Shown here one piece after another: positions 1-9,192 of a DNA stretch of 64,000 nucleotides (position 1 is its first letter; each line of letters opens with the position of its first letter). The translations under genes were made by a program, and so were the position numbers. A model generated the notes under the pieces. That model had not been told where the DNA came from. It searched no databases and saw only the letters and a program-made list of their open reading frames with translations. The DNA is from an uncultured Myxococcales bacterium (GTDB lineage: Bacteria; Myxococcota_A; UBA9042): positions 1-64,000 of the forward strand of contig CAIMEY010000119.1 in assembly GCA_903840165.1 (NCBI GenBank), read 5' to 3'.

Positions 1-171
1 CACCTCCGCCCCAAGCCCCAACTAGCCCCGCCGGCCGTGATCGCCCCCCGCCCAGTCCCAGACTGTCCCGAAACTGCCACTTTGGCGCGTGAAAAACGGC
101 TACTGTCATGGAGTTGAGCTAGAGGTATGCAAAGCGAAAAGAGCCAAAGCCCAGCTCGCCCCCAACCCAGC
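1..171. other. Left edge, no gene seen
   Basis: This GC-rich stretch lies downstream of the leftward alpha-galactosidase-like gene. I see no convincing coding frame, RNA gene or terminator with a T-run in it. Confidence 0.4.
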
Positions 172-2028
172 TCACCAACCCCGCCCAACACCGTGGGGAT
201 CCACCAGCCCGCCGCCAATCAGGCTCGGCGCATCGCCGGTGTTGAACCTCACCTGCCTTCCGTCGGGGAGGAGCCAAATCCTTGGAACGACCTGCGAAAT
301 GCTGCCCGCACCGAAGTCTCCGAGCGCCGACGCTAGCGTTGCCGGAGCGACCCCACCCCATGGTTCGGCCGGTATTCCGGGCCGTGCTCCGGTGGCCTGG
401 GCAACCGCTATCGGGTCCTGCGCGCCGGTTCGGTCGGCAGGCAGGGTGCGCAGGTCATCCGACAGCATCCATCCACCTGACGCAACTGCCACGGTCCATT
501 GGCCAAACTGCACCTCAGCCGGGGTGAGCGGGGCACGAAGCAGGGGCGGATCCGCATCGCACGCCAGCGCCCGGCACACCGGAAATCGAACGGAGAGGGC
601 GCGCAATTCATTGACAAGAAAAGCGAAATTGGGACCAATAGGCTCAAGGGCAATATCGGGCCCCATGCGCCACGCATCCGCAATCTTCAGCGTCGGCCCA
701 AGCGGCGCGCCGACGGCGATGAGGCGAACCTTGGGGCCGGCAGCGGATCGAATGATTTGCATAGCAATTTCATATGCTTCCATGCCGGTGACTGGGGCCG
801 CCCGACCGCCTGGATACGTGCCCGCAAAGAGGAAGTCTATCTTGAGTGTGCTCAAGCCCTGTTCGGACAAATTATGAATAGTTGCAGCAAGGTGCGCCGC
901 TGCCTCAGGCTGACTGACATCCAGAATTCGCATCGGTCCGCGCTTCAAGTGATTGTAACTCTGCCCAGCTACAAACCAATTTGGGTGCTGCTGAACCAGA
1001 GGCGATTGCTCGCTCACCAGCAACGGAGCAAGCCAGACGCCCATGGCGATCCCCTGAACAGCCAGGTCAGAACGCAACTTGTTAAGACCAGAAGGGAACT
1101 TGTCGTTGGTGGTCCATTGCCCCCACTGCTGCTCCCAGCCGTCATCGACGATGAGTTCTAGCCACGTTGTGCCCGTGACCCACGTCTTGACCAAGCCGCT
1201 GATGAGTGTCGCATTGGCACGAATGGCTGATTCGTCAACAGAGTCCCATAGTTGATACCACGAATTCCAGCCAATCGAACGGGGCTGGGGAGGCCGGTCC
1301 AGGTCGCTGGGCGGGCCGAGCCCGATGGCCCAAGGTTGACCGTACACCGCGTCGCCAGGGCCTGCCGCAACGCCGCCGCCGGTTCCACCACAGCCCAGTC
1401 TGATGCGCAATCCCTGTGGCGTTCTCGATACTTGAGTCCATGGGATCCAACGCCAGCCAGTCCCTACCGCGCCACCGTCCTGGGCCATTGCCCACAGCCA
1501 AATCGGCGCGCCTGAGCCTCCGCCCACGGCCGTGTACCACCAGGACAGTTCGCTGCCTTTGCGCAGCGTTTCTGCATCTCCTTGTGCCGCCAAGGCTTTT
1601 GCCGTTGCTGTTTCGTCGGTTGGCGCACCAATGGCGAGTGCACCTGACTGAGACCATGACTGAAAGCCGTTTGAAAACCAAACAGTTGCGTCGTTCGGTA
1701 CGTCAGTGGCAGTCAGGTCTAGCCCCTCAACCGTTGCGCTTGTCGCAAGGTAGACGACAGCCTTGTTGCCGCAGGAAATCCATTCCGTTTCGCCCACTTC
1801 TCCTGCCGGGCAGCGCCGCCCACCGCCAGCCGTGTCGGTGCAGGGTCCATCGCGCCCGCCGCCCCGCCAAGTTCCCTGGACCAATACGCCTGGGTCAAAG
1901 TGCAGTCCGAGGGAACCATTTGTGCAATCAATTGATGACTTTGAGTCGAAGGTATCCAACCCCACATCGGCCCCACCGCCGCTGCAGGCAGTACCGGCAA
2001 GAACGAAAAGATAGCCAATAATCTTCAT
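172..2028 (-). CDS. Alpha-galactosidase-like lipoprotein (GH36/melibiase family)
   Basis: This is a predicted exported glycoside hydrolase of 618 aa. The start ATG at 2028 follows GAGGAA and gives a lipoprotein signal (MKIIGYLFVLAGTAC); the longer frame upstream has no ribosome site. A beta-rich N-terminal half leads into a TIM barrel with DDGW near residue 292, KIDF near 396 (the Asp is the expected nucleophile) and RMGPD near 454 (the Asp is the expected acid/base). These are hallmarks of the GH36/GH27 clan, which removes terminal alpha-galactosides. It would act at the cell envelope. It stands alone, divergent from the ABC exporter. The exact substrate cannot be read from sequence. Confidence 0.8.
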   Translation of the reverse strand: MKIIGYLFVLAGTACSGGGADVGLDTFDSKSSIDCTNGSLGLHFDPGVLVQGTWRGGGRDGPCTDTAGGGRRCPAGEVGETEWISCGNKAVVYLATSATVEGLDLTATDVPNDATVWFSNGFQSWSQSGALAIGAPTDETATAKALAAQGDAETLRKGSELSWWYTAVGGGSGAPIWLWAMAQDGGAVGTGWRWIPWTQVSRTPQGLRIRLGCGGTGGGVAAGPGDAVYGQPWAIGLGPPSDLDRPPQPRSIGWNSWYQLWDSVDESAIRANATLISGLVKTWVTGTTWLELIVDDGWEQQWGQWTTNDKFPSGLNKLRSDLAVQGIAMGVWLAPLLVSEQSPLVQQHPNWFVAGQSYNHLKRGPMRILDVSQPEAAAHLAATIHNLSEQGLSTLKIDFLFAGTYPGGRAAPVTGMEAYEIAMQIIRSAAGPKVRLIAVGAPLGPTLKIADAWRMGPDIALEPIGPNFAFLVNELRALSVRFPVCRALACDADPPLLRAPLTPAEVQFGQWTVAVASGGWMLSDDLRTLPADRTGAQDPIAVAQATGARPGIPAEPWGGVAPATLASALGDFGAGSISQVVPRIWLLPDGRQVRFNTGDAPSLIGGGLVDPHGVGRGW

Positions 2029-2306
2029 GGATTCCTCACGATGTCGCTTCGTCCGTCGCCGGCACACCGGTTGTAGGCCGGGCAGGCCGTCTTGTCAACT
2101 TGGCCTCGGCGCGCCACCCCCTGTTTCCCTTGATGTTTCAGAAGATTCAGCGTAAGGCAAGGAGCTGAGTCGGCCCCTGGTTCACGGCACCCATCGGAAC
2201 CTGCTGGAGTTGCGCGCCCTTGGGTGGCTACTTGCTTTCGTCTTGACTTTTCTGCGGTTCGCCCTTCCTTGGCTCCTTGCCCGACCCGACCGGGCTGCGA
2301 GCACGC

Positions 2307-4121
2307 ATGGCTGGCCACATCTTTCAGGACTCGAAGACCCCGGCGTCAGTCGAGAAAATTACCAATACCTCCAAGCGATTGTCGCCATTGCTGGCGCTAT
2401 TGGACCTGGTAAAGCCGTACCGGGCGCGCTTCTGGCTCGCGACCGTTGCGCTGCTTGTTTCCTCAGGCCTGGGGCTCGTTTATCCGCAGGCGGCGCGTAA
2501 GGCGGTGGACCAGGCCTTGGCCGACCACTCCATGACGCAGCTAAATCGGATCGCAGCCGTCCTGATTCTCCTTGCATTCATCCAAGGTATCTTCATTTGG
2601 GTGAGGCATTACCTTATGTCTTGGCTGGGCGAGCGCGTCGTCGCCGACTTGCGTGTGCGCGTTTTCGATAGGCTCTTGGGTTTGCCGCCGTCTTGGTTTC
2701 ATGCGCGTCATACTGGCGAAATCATGAGCCGTTTGTCGTCCGACGTCACGGTCATCGACGGTCTGGTCGGCACCGAACTGAGTATGGCCCTGCGCCACGG
2801 TCTGACTTTGATCGGTGGCATCGTCATGTTGCTGGTAGAAAACGCAAAACTTACGCTGATTATGCTCAGTATCGTCCCGCCATTGGTGCTGGTCCTGGTC
2901 TGGTTTGGCCGGCGTGTGCGCGTCTTGAGTCGGGCCCTGCAGGACCGGCACGCGGTAACGGCTACACGCGTGGAAGAGGTTGTTTCTTCTATGCAAACGG
3001 TTCAGTCCTTCGTTCGAGAAGCGCGCGAAGCATCGACCTACCGGGGCAATGTGGACGCCGGGTTTGAGCAGTCGGTTCACCTGATTCGTTGGCGGGCGTC
3101 TCTGTTTTCCATAGTCACATTAGCGGTTTCCATCGCGATGGCCGTGATCCTCTGGGTCGGGGGCCGTGAGGTCGTTGCAGGTAAGATTTCGGGAGGTAAC
3201 CTCCTGTCTTTCTTGCTCTATACCGTGATGGTTGCCGCTGCTGTCGGCGCTTTGGCGAGTCTGGGCGGCGCGTTGCAACGTGCAGCGGGGGCCACGGAGC
3301 GCATCTTTGAGATTTTGCACACAACTTCCGATATTTGCGATCCGCCTGACCCGCAGCCACTTCCGGCAGGCGGAGGGGCCGTACGTTTCGACCATGTCGA
3401 GTTTTCCTATGCCAATCGAGCGGATCAGTCCGTATTGCATGGGATTAGCCTGGATGTGGCACCGGGGCAGTCGGTTGCGTTGGTCGGGCAGTCTGGCGCC
3501 GGTAAGACGACTCTGACGGCCTTGCTGCAGCGTTTTCACGACGTCACGGGTGGCAGCATCTCCTTTGAAGGTGTGGATATTCGAAAGCTTGCCTTGTCAG
3601 ATCTAAGGAGACACATTGTGATTGTGTCACAAGAGCCTGTTCTCTTTTCTGGTTCTATCATGGACAACATCGCCTTTGCCCGCCCCGATGCTTCGCCGGC
3701 CGAGGTTGAATCGGCTGCCCGCGACGCACATGCTCACGAGTTTATCCAAGGATTTTCAAATGGGTATCAGACCCAAGTCGGCGAGCGCGGTGTTCAGCTT
3801 TCGGGAGGGCAGCGCCAACGAATTGCGATAGCCCGGGCGATATTGGCCGACCCGCGCGTCCTCATCTTGGACGAGGCTACCTCGAATCTGGATGCTGAGT
3901 CTGAGGCCCTGGTGCAAAAAGCGTTGCAAAGACTGATGGTTGGTCGGACGACCCTCATTGTGGCGCACCGATTGTCCACAGTCCGCGACGCTGACAAGAT
4001 CGTCGTTCTGGAACAAGGCCGAATCGTTGAGAGTGGGCGCCACGACGATCTGATTGCCTTGCACGGGACCTACCAGCGACTGATCGAGCACCAGGTCGTT
4101 CGCGGCGTTATTTCCGCATAA
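2307..4121 (+). CDS. ABC exporter, MsbA/half-transporter type
   Basis: A fused permease-ATPase of 604 aa that would act as a homodimer in the inner membrane. The N-terminal ~320 residues hold six predicted membrane helices. The nucleotide-binding domain has Walker A GQSGAGKTT near residue 392, signature LSGGQ near 497, Walker B VLILDEATS near 517 and the switch His in VAHRLST. The frame can open at a TTG at 2277, but ATG 2307 is preferred; neither has a clear ribosome site. The substrate is unknown. The family includes MsbA lipid flippases and multidrug exporters. No accessory genes adjoin it. Confidence 0.85.
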   Translation: MAGHIFQDSKTPASVEKITNTSKRLSPLLALLDLVKPYRARFWLATVALLVSSGLGLVYPQAARKAVDQALADHSMTQLNRIAAVLILLAFIQGIFIWVRHYLMSWLGERVVADLRVRVFDRLLGLPPSWFHARHTGEIMSRLSSDVTVIDGLVGTELSMALRHGLTLIGGIVMLLVENAKLTLIMLSIVPPLVLVLVWFGRRVRVLSRALQDRHAVTATRVEEVVSSMQTVQSFVREAREASTYRGNVDAGFEQSVHLIRWRASLFSIVTLAVSIAMAVILWVGGREVVAGKISGGNLLSFLLYTVMVAAAVGALASLGGALQRAAGATERIFEILHTTSDICDPPDPQPLPAGGGAVRFDHVEFSYANRADQSVLHGISLDVAPGQSVALVGQSGAGKTTLTALLQRFHDVTGGSISFEGVDIRKLALSDLRRHIVIVSQEPVLFSGSIMDNIAFARPDASPAEVESAARDAHAHEFIQGFSNGYQTQVGERGVQLSGGQRQRIAIARAILADPRVLILDEATSNLDAESEALVQKALQRLMVGRTTLIVAHRLSTVRDADKIVVLEQGRIVESGRHDDLIALHGTYQRLIEHQVVRGVISA

Positions 4122-4222
4122 CTTACCAATATTACTGAGTAAATACTGCTCATCGATGCTGCAACCCGGCCGAACCTGGGGGTTGACAGCGCGTGGGTGG
4201 GGCACTACTCGGAAAATCGTCA

Positions 4223-4262
4223 TATTATCAAGGCATTGACTCGTTGGTGTCCACCAGTCGGC
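4223..4262 (-). repeat. Dispersed intergenic element, copy 1
   Basis: The minus strand reads GGACACCAACGAGTCAA, then four bases, then TTGA. This matches the family core with exact spacing. It lies between the ABC exporter and imuA. Confidence 0.6.
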
Positions 4263-4334
4263 GATGCGTCCTTTGGGAGGCCGAACCGGTCGGCCATTGG
4301 CGAAATCAGCGCTTCTTTTTGCGATCAAAACCAT

Positions 4335-4378
4335 TACAAATCAATGAATTATCCCTTTGGTATCCAAAGAGATTTTGC
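4335..4378 (-). repeat. Dispersed intergenic element, copy 2
   Basis: The minus strand reads TTGGATACCAAAGGGATAA, four bases, TTGA. The CTTTGG/CCAAAG arms are perfect. It sits about 35 bp upstream of the imuA -35 box. Confidence 0.7.
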
Positions 4379-4412
4379 GTGGTTTTGCACGCAGCTTTGC
4401 CCCGCACCGCCC

Positions 4413-4441
4413 TTGACAACTGAACATTTGTTCAGTACAAC
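4413..4441 (+). promoter_or_regulatory. SOS promoter of imuA with LexA-type operator
   Basis: TTGACA (4413-4418) and TACAAC (4436-4441) are separated by exactly 17 bp. The spacer is almost filled by the palindrome ACTGAACA-TT-TGTTCAGT (4419-4436), so a bound repressor would occlude RNA polymerase. The same arrangement precedes dnaE2. The inner GAAC-N4-GTTC resembles the Gram-positive/actinobacterial LexA box. Assigning it to LexA is an inference; lexA is not in the window. Confidence 0.8.
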
Positions 4442-4447
4442 ACAGGC

Positions 4448-5314
4448 ATGAGCGCAATCCAGCCCAACTACTTCCCCCCTCAGCCCGTTGCCGCGCCATC
4501 TGAAAAACCATCATCATCACAAAGACTTGCGAATCTATGGGCTCTGCATCATCCGGGCATTCGGCGCGCTACGGAGGTTGAGGTTTCAGCCGGCGCACCG
4601 CAGCTGGGTGAGATAGAACTTGCTGAATTAACAGGACGTATCGTGGAAGTGACTGGACAGAGGGGGCAGGGCTGTACGTCCTGGCTTGCCCACCTGATTG
4701 CCCGTGCACAAAAGGACGGCGAAACAACGGCTTGGTTGCAAATTGCGCCAGGAGAGCTGTTCCCACCCGACCTGGCGGCAGCAGGCATCGATGTCCGTGC
4801 GCTGGCCGTTGGCCTCTTGCCAGACCTGAAAGCACAACTGCGCGCTGCCGATATCCTTTTGCGTTCAGGTGGTTTTGGCATTGTAGTGCTGGATTTGGCC
4901 TGTGCTCAGCCGTCCGTGGCTGCAGGTTCGGAGACGCGCGCGGCGCGGCGGCCGGGCGACAAGTCCCTAGGGCGATTACAGGGTTTGTGCCAAAAACATG
5001 GCGCAACACTTGTGCTTTTGACGCAGCCAGAGTTGACCGTCGCCAATTTGCGCACAAAATCAGGTGTAAGACGTCTGGAGTCATTGGGATTGTTTGAAAT
5101 TGAAGCGATTTCTCGAGAACAGGCTGTAACCAATCGTTCACCTGTGGAGTCCACGCAGTGGAGTTCTATGATTTCATTGCGTTTAAGTCTAAAACGACGG
5201 CCTCCTCAGCCGCAGGGAGAATGCCCGTTGCGTGCGAAGGCCTGCAAAGACAAACGTCGTGGACCCGGGTATCGCTTTGAAAATAGCTGGTTAGCGCCAG
5301 AAGGTGTTTTTTGA
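4448..5314 (+). CDS. imuA: ImuA-like RecA-fold protein of the SOS mutasome
   Basis: A 288-aa protein in the position and with the fold expected for ImuA, the accessory factor that works with ImuB and DnaE2 in damage-induced translesion synthesis. The N-terminal ~50 residues are a linker; a RecA-like core follows. Its P-loop reads GQRGQGCTS (residues ~70-78), so the Walker A lysine is replaced by Cys and ATP binding may be altered or lost. A hydrophobic strand ending VVLDLA near 150 resembles Walker B. Its ATG starts only 6 nt after the -10 box and has no ribosome site, so the mRNA is probably leaderless. imuB follows after 56 bp. Confidence 0.75.
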   Translation: MSAIQPNYFPPQPVAAPSEKPSSSQRLANLWALHHPGIRRATEVEVSAGAPQLGEIELAELTGRIVEVTGQRGQGCTSWLAHLIARAQKDGETTAWLQIAPGELFPPDLAAAGIDVRALAVGLLPDLKAQLRAADILLRSGGFGIVVLDLACAQPSVAAGSETRAARRPGDKSLGRLQGLCQKHGATLVLLTQPELTVANLRTKSGVRRLESLGLFEIEAISREQAVTNRSPVESTQWSSMISLRLSLKRRPPQPQGECPLRAKACKDKRRGPGYRFENSWLAPEGVF

Positions 5315-5370
5315 GGCGGGCCCAATGGGCGGCAGCCACCCTGTGTTCGCGGGCCTGAGGAAGATTCGAC

Positions 5371-6972
5371 ATGGCACATAATCCTGTATTATCATATGAA
5401 TATATCGATAAATATGAACTAGTAGAGCTTGCTTGTGTAATCATACCATCACTTCCATTGCAGATCTTCGCAGCGAAGGACCCTGAGGTTCGCGCCCGTC
5501 CGGCTGTCATCGTGGAGGCGGAGCGCCCCCAAGCTGAGGTGCTCTGGACCAACCGAAAAGCCCGTCTAATCGGGATATTGCCTGGTATGCGGTACGGGAG
5601 TGCTTTGGCGGTGCACGGCGAATTGCGCGCGGGCGTGATTTCTCCTGCTGAAGTGCAGGGCGCGGTCGACGCCTTGGTCAAGGCCTTGCATCAGGAATCT
5701 CCGCGGGTCGAGGCAAATACGCAAGAACCAGGGGTATTTTGGTTAGACATGAAGGGGTTGTCTGGCATCTTTGGCTCCATGTCACGCTGGGCCCAAGGGG
5801 TGCGGAGTCACTTGCAAGCCCTCGGCTGGGAGTCGTCGGTCGCTCTGGGGTGGCAGCGCATGGCTGTCTACGCAATCGCTCGGCATTTCAGAGGAATTCG
5901 TATCGCAACGACACGGCAACAGGAACAGCAGCTATTGGGGAGAGTTCAGTTCAATTCCCTAGGCAATGCAATGGGTTCACTCAAAGGGATCCAAGCCGCT
6001 TTGGCTCACCTAGGTATTGAAACTATTGCAGATTTTCTTGCCCTCCAGCCCGACGCCCTGCGCGAACGCCATGGTGCTGAGGCGTTGCAGGTGTGGCGTC
6101 ATCTCAATGGCGATATAGCTGAATCGTTGCGCAATGTTGAAGAGTTGGCTCCGCCGAGTGCCTTCTTGGACCTCGAGCCCCCCGATGACCAAGCAGACCG
6201 ATTATCCTTTGTGGCTAGGCAATTGCTCGTTCAACTGCTCCGGCAGGTGGCCATCCGGAATCAGGCCGTTGCCGAGCTCCTTCTTGAGCTAAAACTGGAG
6301 CATTATCATGGTATTGACTCAGTGGACACCAATGCCGATACCGCGCAATTTTCGCGTGTCGCCCAGGTCCTGTCCGAACGGCTTCAGCCCGCCGAGCCCA
6401 CTTTGCAGGAAGCCCTGTTGGTTGATTTGTTGCGTTTGCGCATAGAAAATATACGGTTAACTGCAAAAGTCGAGAGCGTCCGCTTGACCTTGCACACCGT
6501 GGCTGCTCAAGCGTGGCAGTTGCGCCTCTGGCAGTTGAGCGGTCGCCGTGATCTGCAGTCGGCAACCCTTGCCTTGACACGAATGCGTGCGGCATTTGGA
6601 GATAAATCTATTGTATATGCTGAGTTGCGTAGTGCCCATCTGCCTGAAGCCAGCTATTGCTGGCAGCCTTTGGAGCGCATGGTAGCGGCGCAGTCTTCTG
6701 GGCCGGCCAGCCCGCCTCTGTTGGTGCGCAGAGTTCATAAAGTCAAATTATTACAAGCTCATCTGCGATCGGAGCCGGACGGGCGGATGCTGCACGATGG
6801 CCAACTTGGTCGGAGTTTGCGCCAGTGGGGGCCTTTTCGCTTGACCGGCGGCTGGTGGTTTCGTGAAATCCGTCGTGAATATCATATGGTCGAGGCGGAA
6901 GCTGGCGACTTGCTCTGGGTGTACTGGGACGTCGTGCGGCGGCAGTGGTACCAGCAGGGGGCGGTCGACTGA
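5371..6972 (+). CDS. imuB: ImuB-like inactive Y-family polymerase
   Basis: A 533-aa Y-family-type protein expected to bridge DnaE2 and the sliding clamp. The start ATG 5371 follows GAGGAAG. The metal-binding positions of active Y polymerases look lost: the first motif reads ACVIIPSLP where active enzymes have Asp, and the SIDEAYLD-type motif reads EPGVFWLD (residues ~118-125), with Gly and Val in place of Asp-Glu. It is therefore probably a non-catalytic adaptor. A helix-hairpin-helix-like region follows near 205-230. The first ~18 codons are strikingly AT-rich compared with the rest of the gene. It is co-transcribed with imuA. Confidence 0.8.
   Translation: MAHNPVLSYEYIDKYELVELACVIIPSLPLQIFAAKDPEVRARPAVIVEAERPQAEVLWTNRKARLIGILPGMRYGSALAVHGELRAGVISPAEVQGAVDALVKALHQESPRVEANTQEPGVFWLDMKGLSGIFGSMSRWAQGVRSHLQALGWESSVALGWQRMAVYAIARHFRGIRIATTRQQEQQLLGRVQFNSLGNAMGSLKGIQAALAHLGIETIADFLALQPDALRERHGAEALQVWRHLNGDIAESLRNVEELAPPSAFLDLEPPDDQADRLSFVARQLLVQLLRQVAIRNQAVAELLLELKLEHYHGIDSVDTNADTAQFSRVAQVLSERLQPAEPTLQEALLVDLLRLRIENIRLTAKVESVRLTLHTVAAQAWQLRLWQLSGRRDLQSATLALTRMRAAFGDKSIVYAELRSAHLPEASYCWQPLERMVAAQSSGPASPPLLVRRVHKVKLLQAHLRSEPDGRMLHDGQLGRSLRQWGPFRLTGGWWFREIRREYHMVEAEAGDLLWVYWDVVRRQWYQQGAVD
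6301..6340 (-). repeat. Possible dispersed element inside imuB
   Basis: The minus strand reads TTGGTGTCCACTGAGTCAA, four bases, ATGA. This fits the family consensus closely but lies within imuB codons ~310-323. It may be an old in-frame insertion or chance similarity. Confidence 0.4.
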
Positions 6973-7030
6973 AGCCGCTTACCGTTGTCCCAAGAGGCGC
7001 AAAAACGGTCATGCCGGGTGGTTATTCGTT

Positions 7031-7076
7031 TCTAGAATCAATTGGTTAACTCTTTGGGCACCAAAGAGAATTTTTG
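7031..7076 (-). repeat. Dispersed intergenic element, copy 3
   Basis: This copy has the best stem: CTCTTTGG-GCA-CCAAAGAG at 7050-7068 is an 8-bp perfect inverted repeat, followed on the minus strand by GAGTTAA, four bases, TTGA. It lies just after the imuB stop. Confidence 0.75.
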
Positions 7077-7210
7077 GGCAATTTCCGGCTCAAACCAGCC
7101 TCCACAGCCCAGCTTGCCCACCCCGTAGCCGCCCGCCCCGAATTCCTGCCGTGCCCCTAGGTTGCCGATCGGCAAACTGCCATCGAAATTTGGCACCTGA
7201 ATCGAGCACT

Positions 7211-7258
7211 TATCATTGAGAATCAGTATCTTGACCCTTTGGACACCAAAGCGCAAGG
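7211..7258 (-). repeat. Dispersed intergenic element, copy 4
   Basis: The minus strand reads TTGGTGTCCAAAGGGTCAA, four bases, CTGA. Outer CTTG/CAAG arms extend the stem. It lies ~90 bp upstream of the helicase promoter. Confidence 0.75.
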
Positions 7259-7346
7259 CAGCAGCCATCGGTACCGAAGACGCACCACCAAGCAACAGAA
7301 ACCATTCGTTATTACAAGCCTTTGCCGACCTAAGACAAAAAAGTCC

Positions 7347-7375
7347 TTGCGCAACGGCTGGGTCCTTGGTATACT
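7347..7375 (+). promoter_or_regulatory. Sigma70-type promoter for the DEAD-box helicase
   Basis: TTGCGC (7347-7352), a 17-bp spacer and TATACT (7370-7375). Transcription would start near 7382 and give a ~245-nt leader. Long structured leaders are known for cold-induced RNA helicases; that link here is inference. Confidence 0.55.
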
Positions 7376-7625
7376 CCCCCTGCCTCGCAGTCGAAGGCGT
7401 TTGCGGCCGTTATTGCCGCAGCAGACCGCGAGTCGTGCGCATTGCCGTGCAGGCCCGGAACCGAGTGGTTCCCACACCCGACCCCTTCGGTGTGCTCGCC
7501 CGCGGTTCAGCTGTCCAGAAACCTTGCAACTGCTCGGTGTTGGCGGCGAATTCTAGGCCCATTGCGTGATTCGGCCCAGCCAGCACCCTCAAGGTGTGCC
7601 TGAGCCTGTATGGACATGAAACTAC

Positions 7626-9179
7626 ATGACTTTTGAAGAAATGAACCTTGCTCCGGCCCTTCTGCGCGCGGTGCACGAGGCTGGCTATGCCCAGCCGACG
7701 CCCATCCAACAGCAGGCCATCTTGCCGCTGCTGCAGGACCGGGACCTGATGGGCTGTGCGCAGACGGGGACCGGCAAGACGGCCGCCTTTGCCCTGCCAA
7801 TTCTACATCGTTTGGCTGAGTTGCAGAGGTCGCGCGACCCGCGTGATGGTCGACAACTCCGCGTCCTCGTTCTGGCGCCAACGCGCGAACTCGCCCTGCA
7901 GATTGACGAGTCCTTTGTCACGTACGGGCGCTACCTGTCGCTGCGTTCCACTGTGATCTTCGGCGGTGTGGGGCAAGGGCCCCAGGTGCAGTCGTTGCGC
8001 CGCGGGGTGGATATCTTGGTGGCGACGCCGGGGCGATTGCTCGACCTAATGCAGCAAAAGCTCTTGCATTTGAACACGATTGACACGCTTGTGCTGGACG
8101 AAGCGGACCGGATGCTCGACATGGGCTTTGTCCGTGACGTGCAGAAGATCATCGCTCACGTGCCCAGGCAGCGCCAAACCATGTTGTTCTCTGCGACGTT
8201 GGCGCCTGAGGTCATCGAACTTGCTCGCGGTATTCTCCACGACCCGGTGCACGTTTCGGTCACGCCGACCGCGACGACCGTGGAACGAATTACCCAGAAA
8301 TTATACCACGTTTCCAAGGGTGATAAGCGCGATCTGCTGACGCACCTCCTGCAAGACCCCGAGATTGCCCGCGCCATTGTGTTCACGCGCACCAAGCACG
8401 GTGCTGACAAAGTGGTGCGCAACTTGGCCGACGCGAACATCACGGCGCTGGCGCTTCACGGCAATAAGTCGCAATCTCAGCGGGTTAGGGCCTTGGACAC
8501 CTTCCGTGCCGGCAGCACTCGCATCTTGGTCGCCACCGACATTGCTGCGCGCGGCATCGATGTCGATGGCGTCACCCACGTCGTCAACTACGATTTGCCT
8601 AATATCCCCGAAAGTTACGTCCACCGCATTGGCCGCACTGCCCGCGCAGGAGCCGATGGCGTCGCCGTGGCCTTTTGCGACGGCGAAGAGCGCGCCTACC
8701 TGCGGGACATTGAACGGCTTATTCGTCTTTCTATTCCCGTTGTTACGGACCATCCTTTCGTCAACCGCCAAAGCACCGACCGCGGTGAAGAGCGCGCAGC
8801 AGACCAGAGGCCCGACCGGCGGCGGACCGAGGCGGCTCCGCGCCCGCAGCGTCACGGTTTTGCGGCTCCGTCGCAGAATTCCGCAAATGGCTCGCAGCAC
8901 CAAAATAGTCAACGCCCACACGGTGAACGCCAAAGCGCGCCGCAGCAGGGGCATCCCCAGCAAAGGCCCAATCAAGGTGGTCGTGGCGCGCCGCAGTTGG
9001 GGGGAGAGCGTCCCGAGGCGCCCCGCGTGGCTGCCCAGCCCTCAGGTGACCGGCACAGCCAGCGCCCGGAGCGTTCGCGTGAGGCCAATCCCCAGGGCGG
9101 CCAGCAACGTCCGACGCGGCGTCCCGAACCGCAGTCGCGCCCCGAAACCAACGAGCGCGTGCAGCGCGACTGGTGGTAG
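7626..9179 (+). CDS. rhlE: DEAD-box ATP-dependent RNA helicase (RhlE-like)
   Basis: A 517-aa cytoplasmic RNA helicase for RNA remodelling, ribosome assembly or mRNA decay. All core motifs are present: Q motif PTPIQQQAI (~25-33), motif I AQTGTGKT (45-52), [19 protein letters not shown] near 155, SAT, then the second RecA domain with [25 protein letters not shown] and [10 protein letters not shown]. The last ~140 residues are a low-complexity Arg/Gln/Pro-rich tail, as in RhlE-type helicases, probably for RNA contact. It has its own promoter and converges with the permease gene after 13 bp. Confidence 0.9.
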   Translation: MTFEEMNLAPALLRAVHEAGYAQPTPIQQQAILPLLQDRDLMGCAQTGTGKTAAFALPILHRLAELQRSRDPRDGRQLRVLVLAPTRELALQIDESFVTYGRYLSLRSTVIFGGVGQGPQVQSLRRGVDILVATPGRLLDLMQQKLLHLNTIDTLVLDEADRMLDMGFVRDVQKIIAHVPRQRQTMLFSATLAPEVIELARGILHDPVHVSVTPTATTVERITQKLYHVSKGDKRDLLTHLLQDPEIARAIVFTRTKHGADKVVRNLADANITALALHGNKSQSQRVRALDTFRAGSTRILVATDIAARGIDVDGVTHVVNYDLPNIPESYVHRIGRTARAGADGVAVAFCDGEERAYLRDIERLIRLSIPVVTDHPFVNRQSTDRGEERAADQRPDRRRTEAAPRPQRHGFAAPSQNSANGSQHQNSQRPHGERQSAPQQGHPQQRPNQGGRGAPQLGGERPEAPRVAAQPSGDRHSQRPERSREANPQGGQQRPTRRPEPQSRPETNERVQRDWW

Positions 9180-9192
9180 GCGCCCATAAGGC

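Larger units (their letters stand above)
4122..4447. other. Intergenic region upstream of imuA
   Basis: This 326-bp gap has no gene. It holds two copies of the dispersed repeat, at about 4223 and 4335, and the LexA-controlled promoter of imuA at its right end. Confidence 0.6.
6973..7625. other. 653-bp gap before the RNA helicase
   Basis: No convincing gene. It contains two dispersed-repeat copies (about 7031 and 7211), a good sigma70-type promoter at 7347-7375, and a leader of ~245 nt before the helicase start. The leader includes a perfect hairpin GGAACC-GAGT-GGTTCC at 7457-7472. Confidence 0.55.

Noticed and set aside
7376-7625. A 6S, tmRNA, SRP or RNase P RNA gene in the helicase leader
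   Set aside because: None of the conserved blocks of these RNAs is recognisable.
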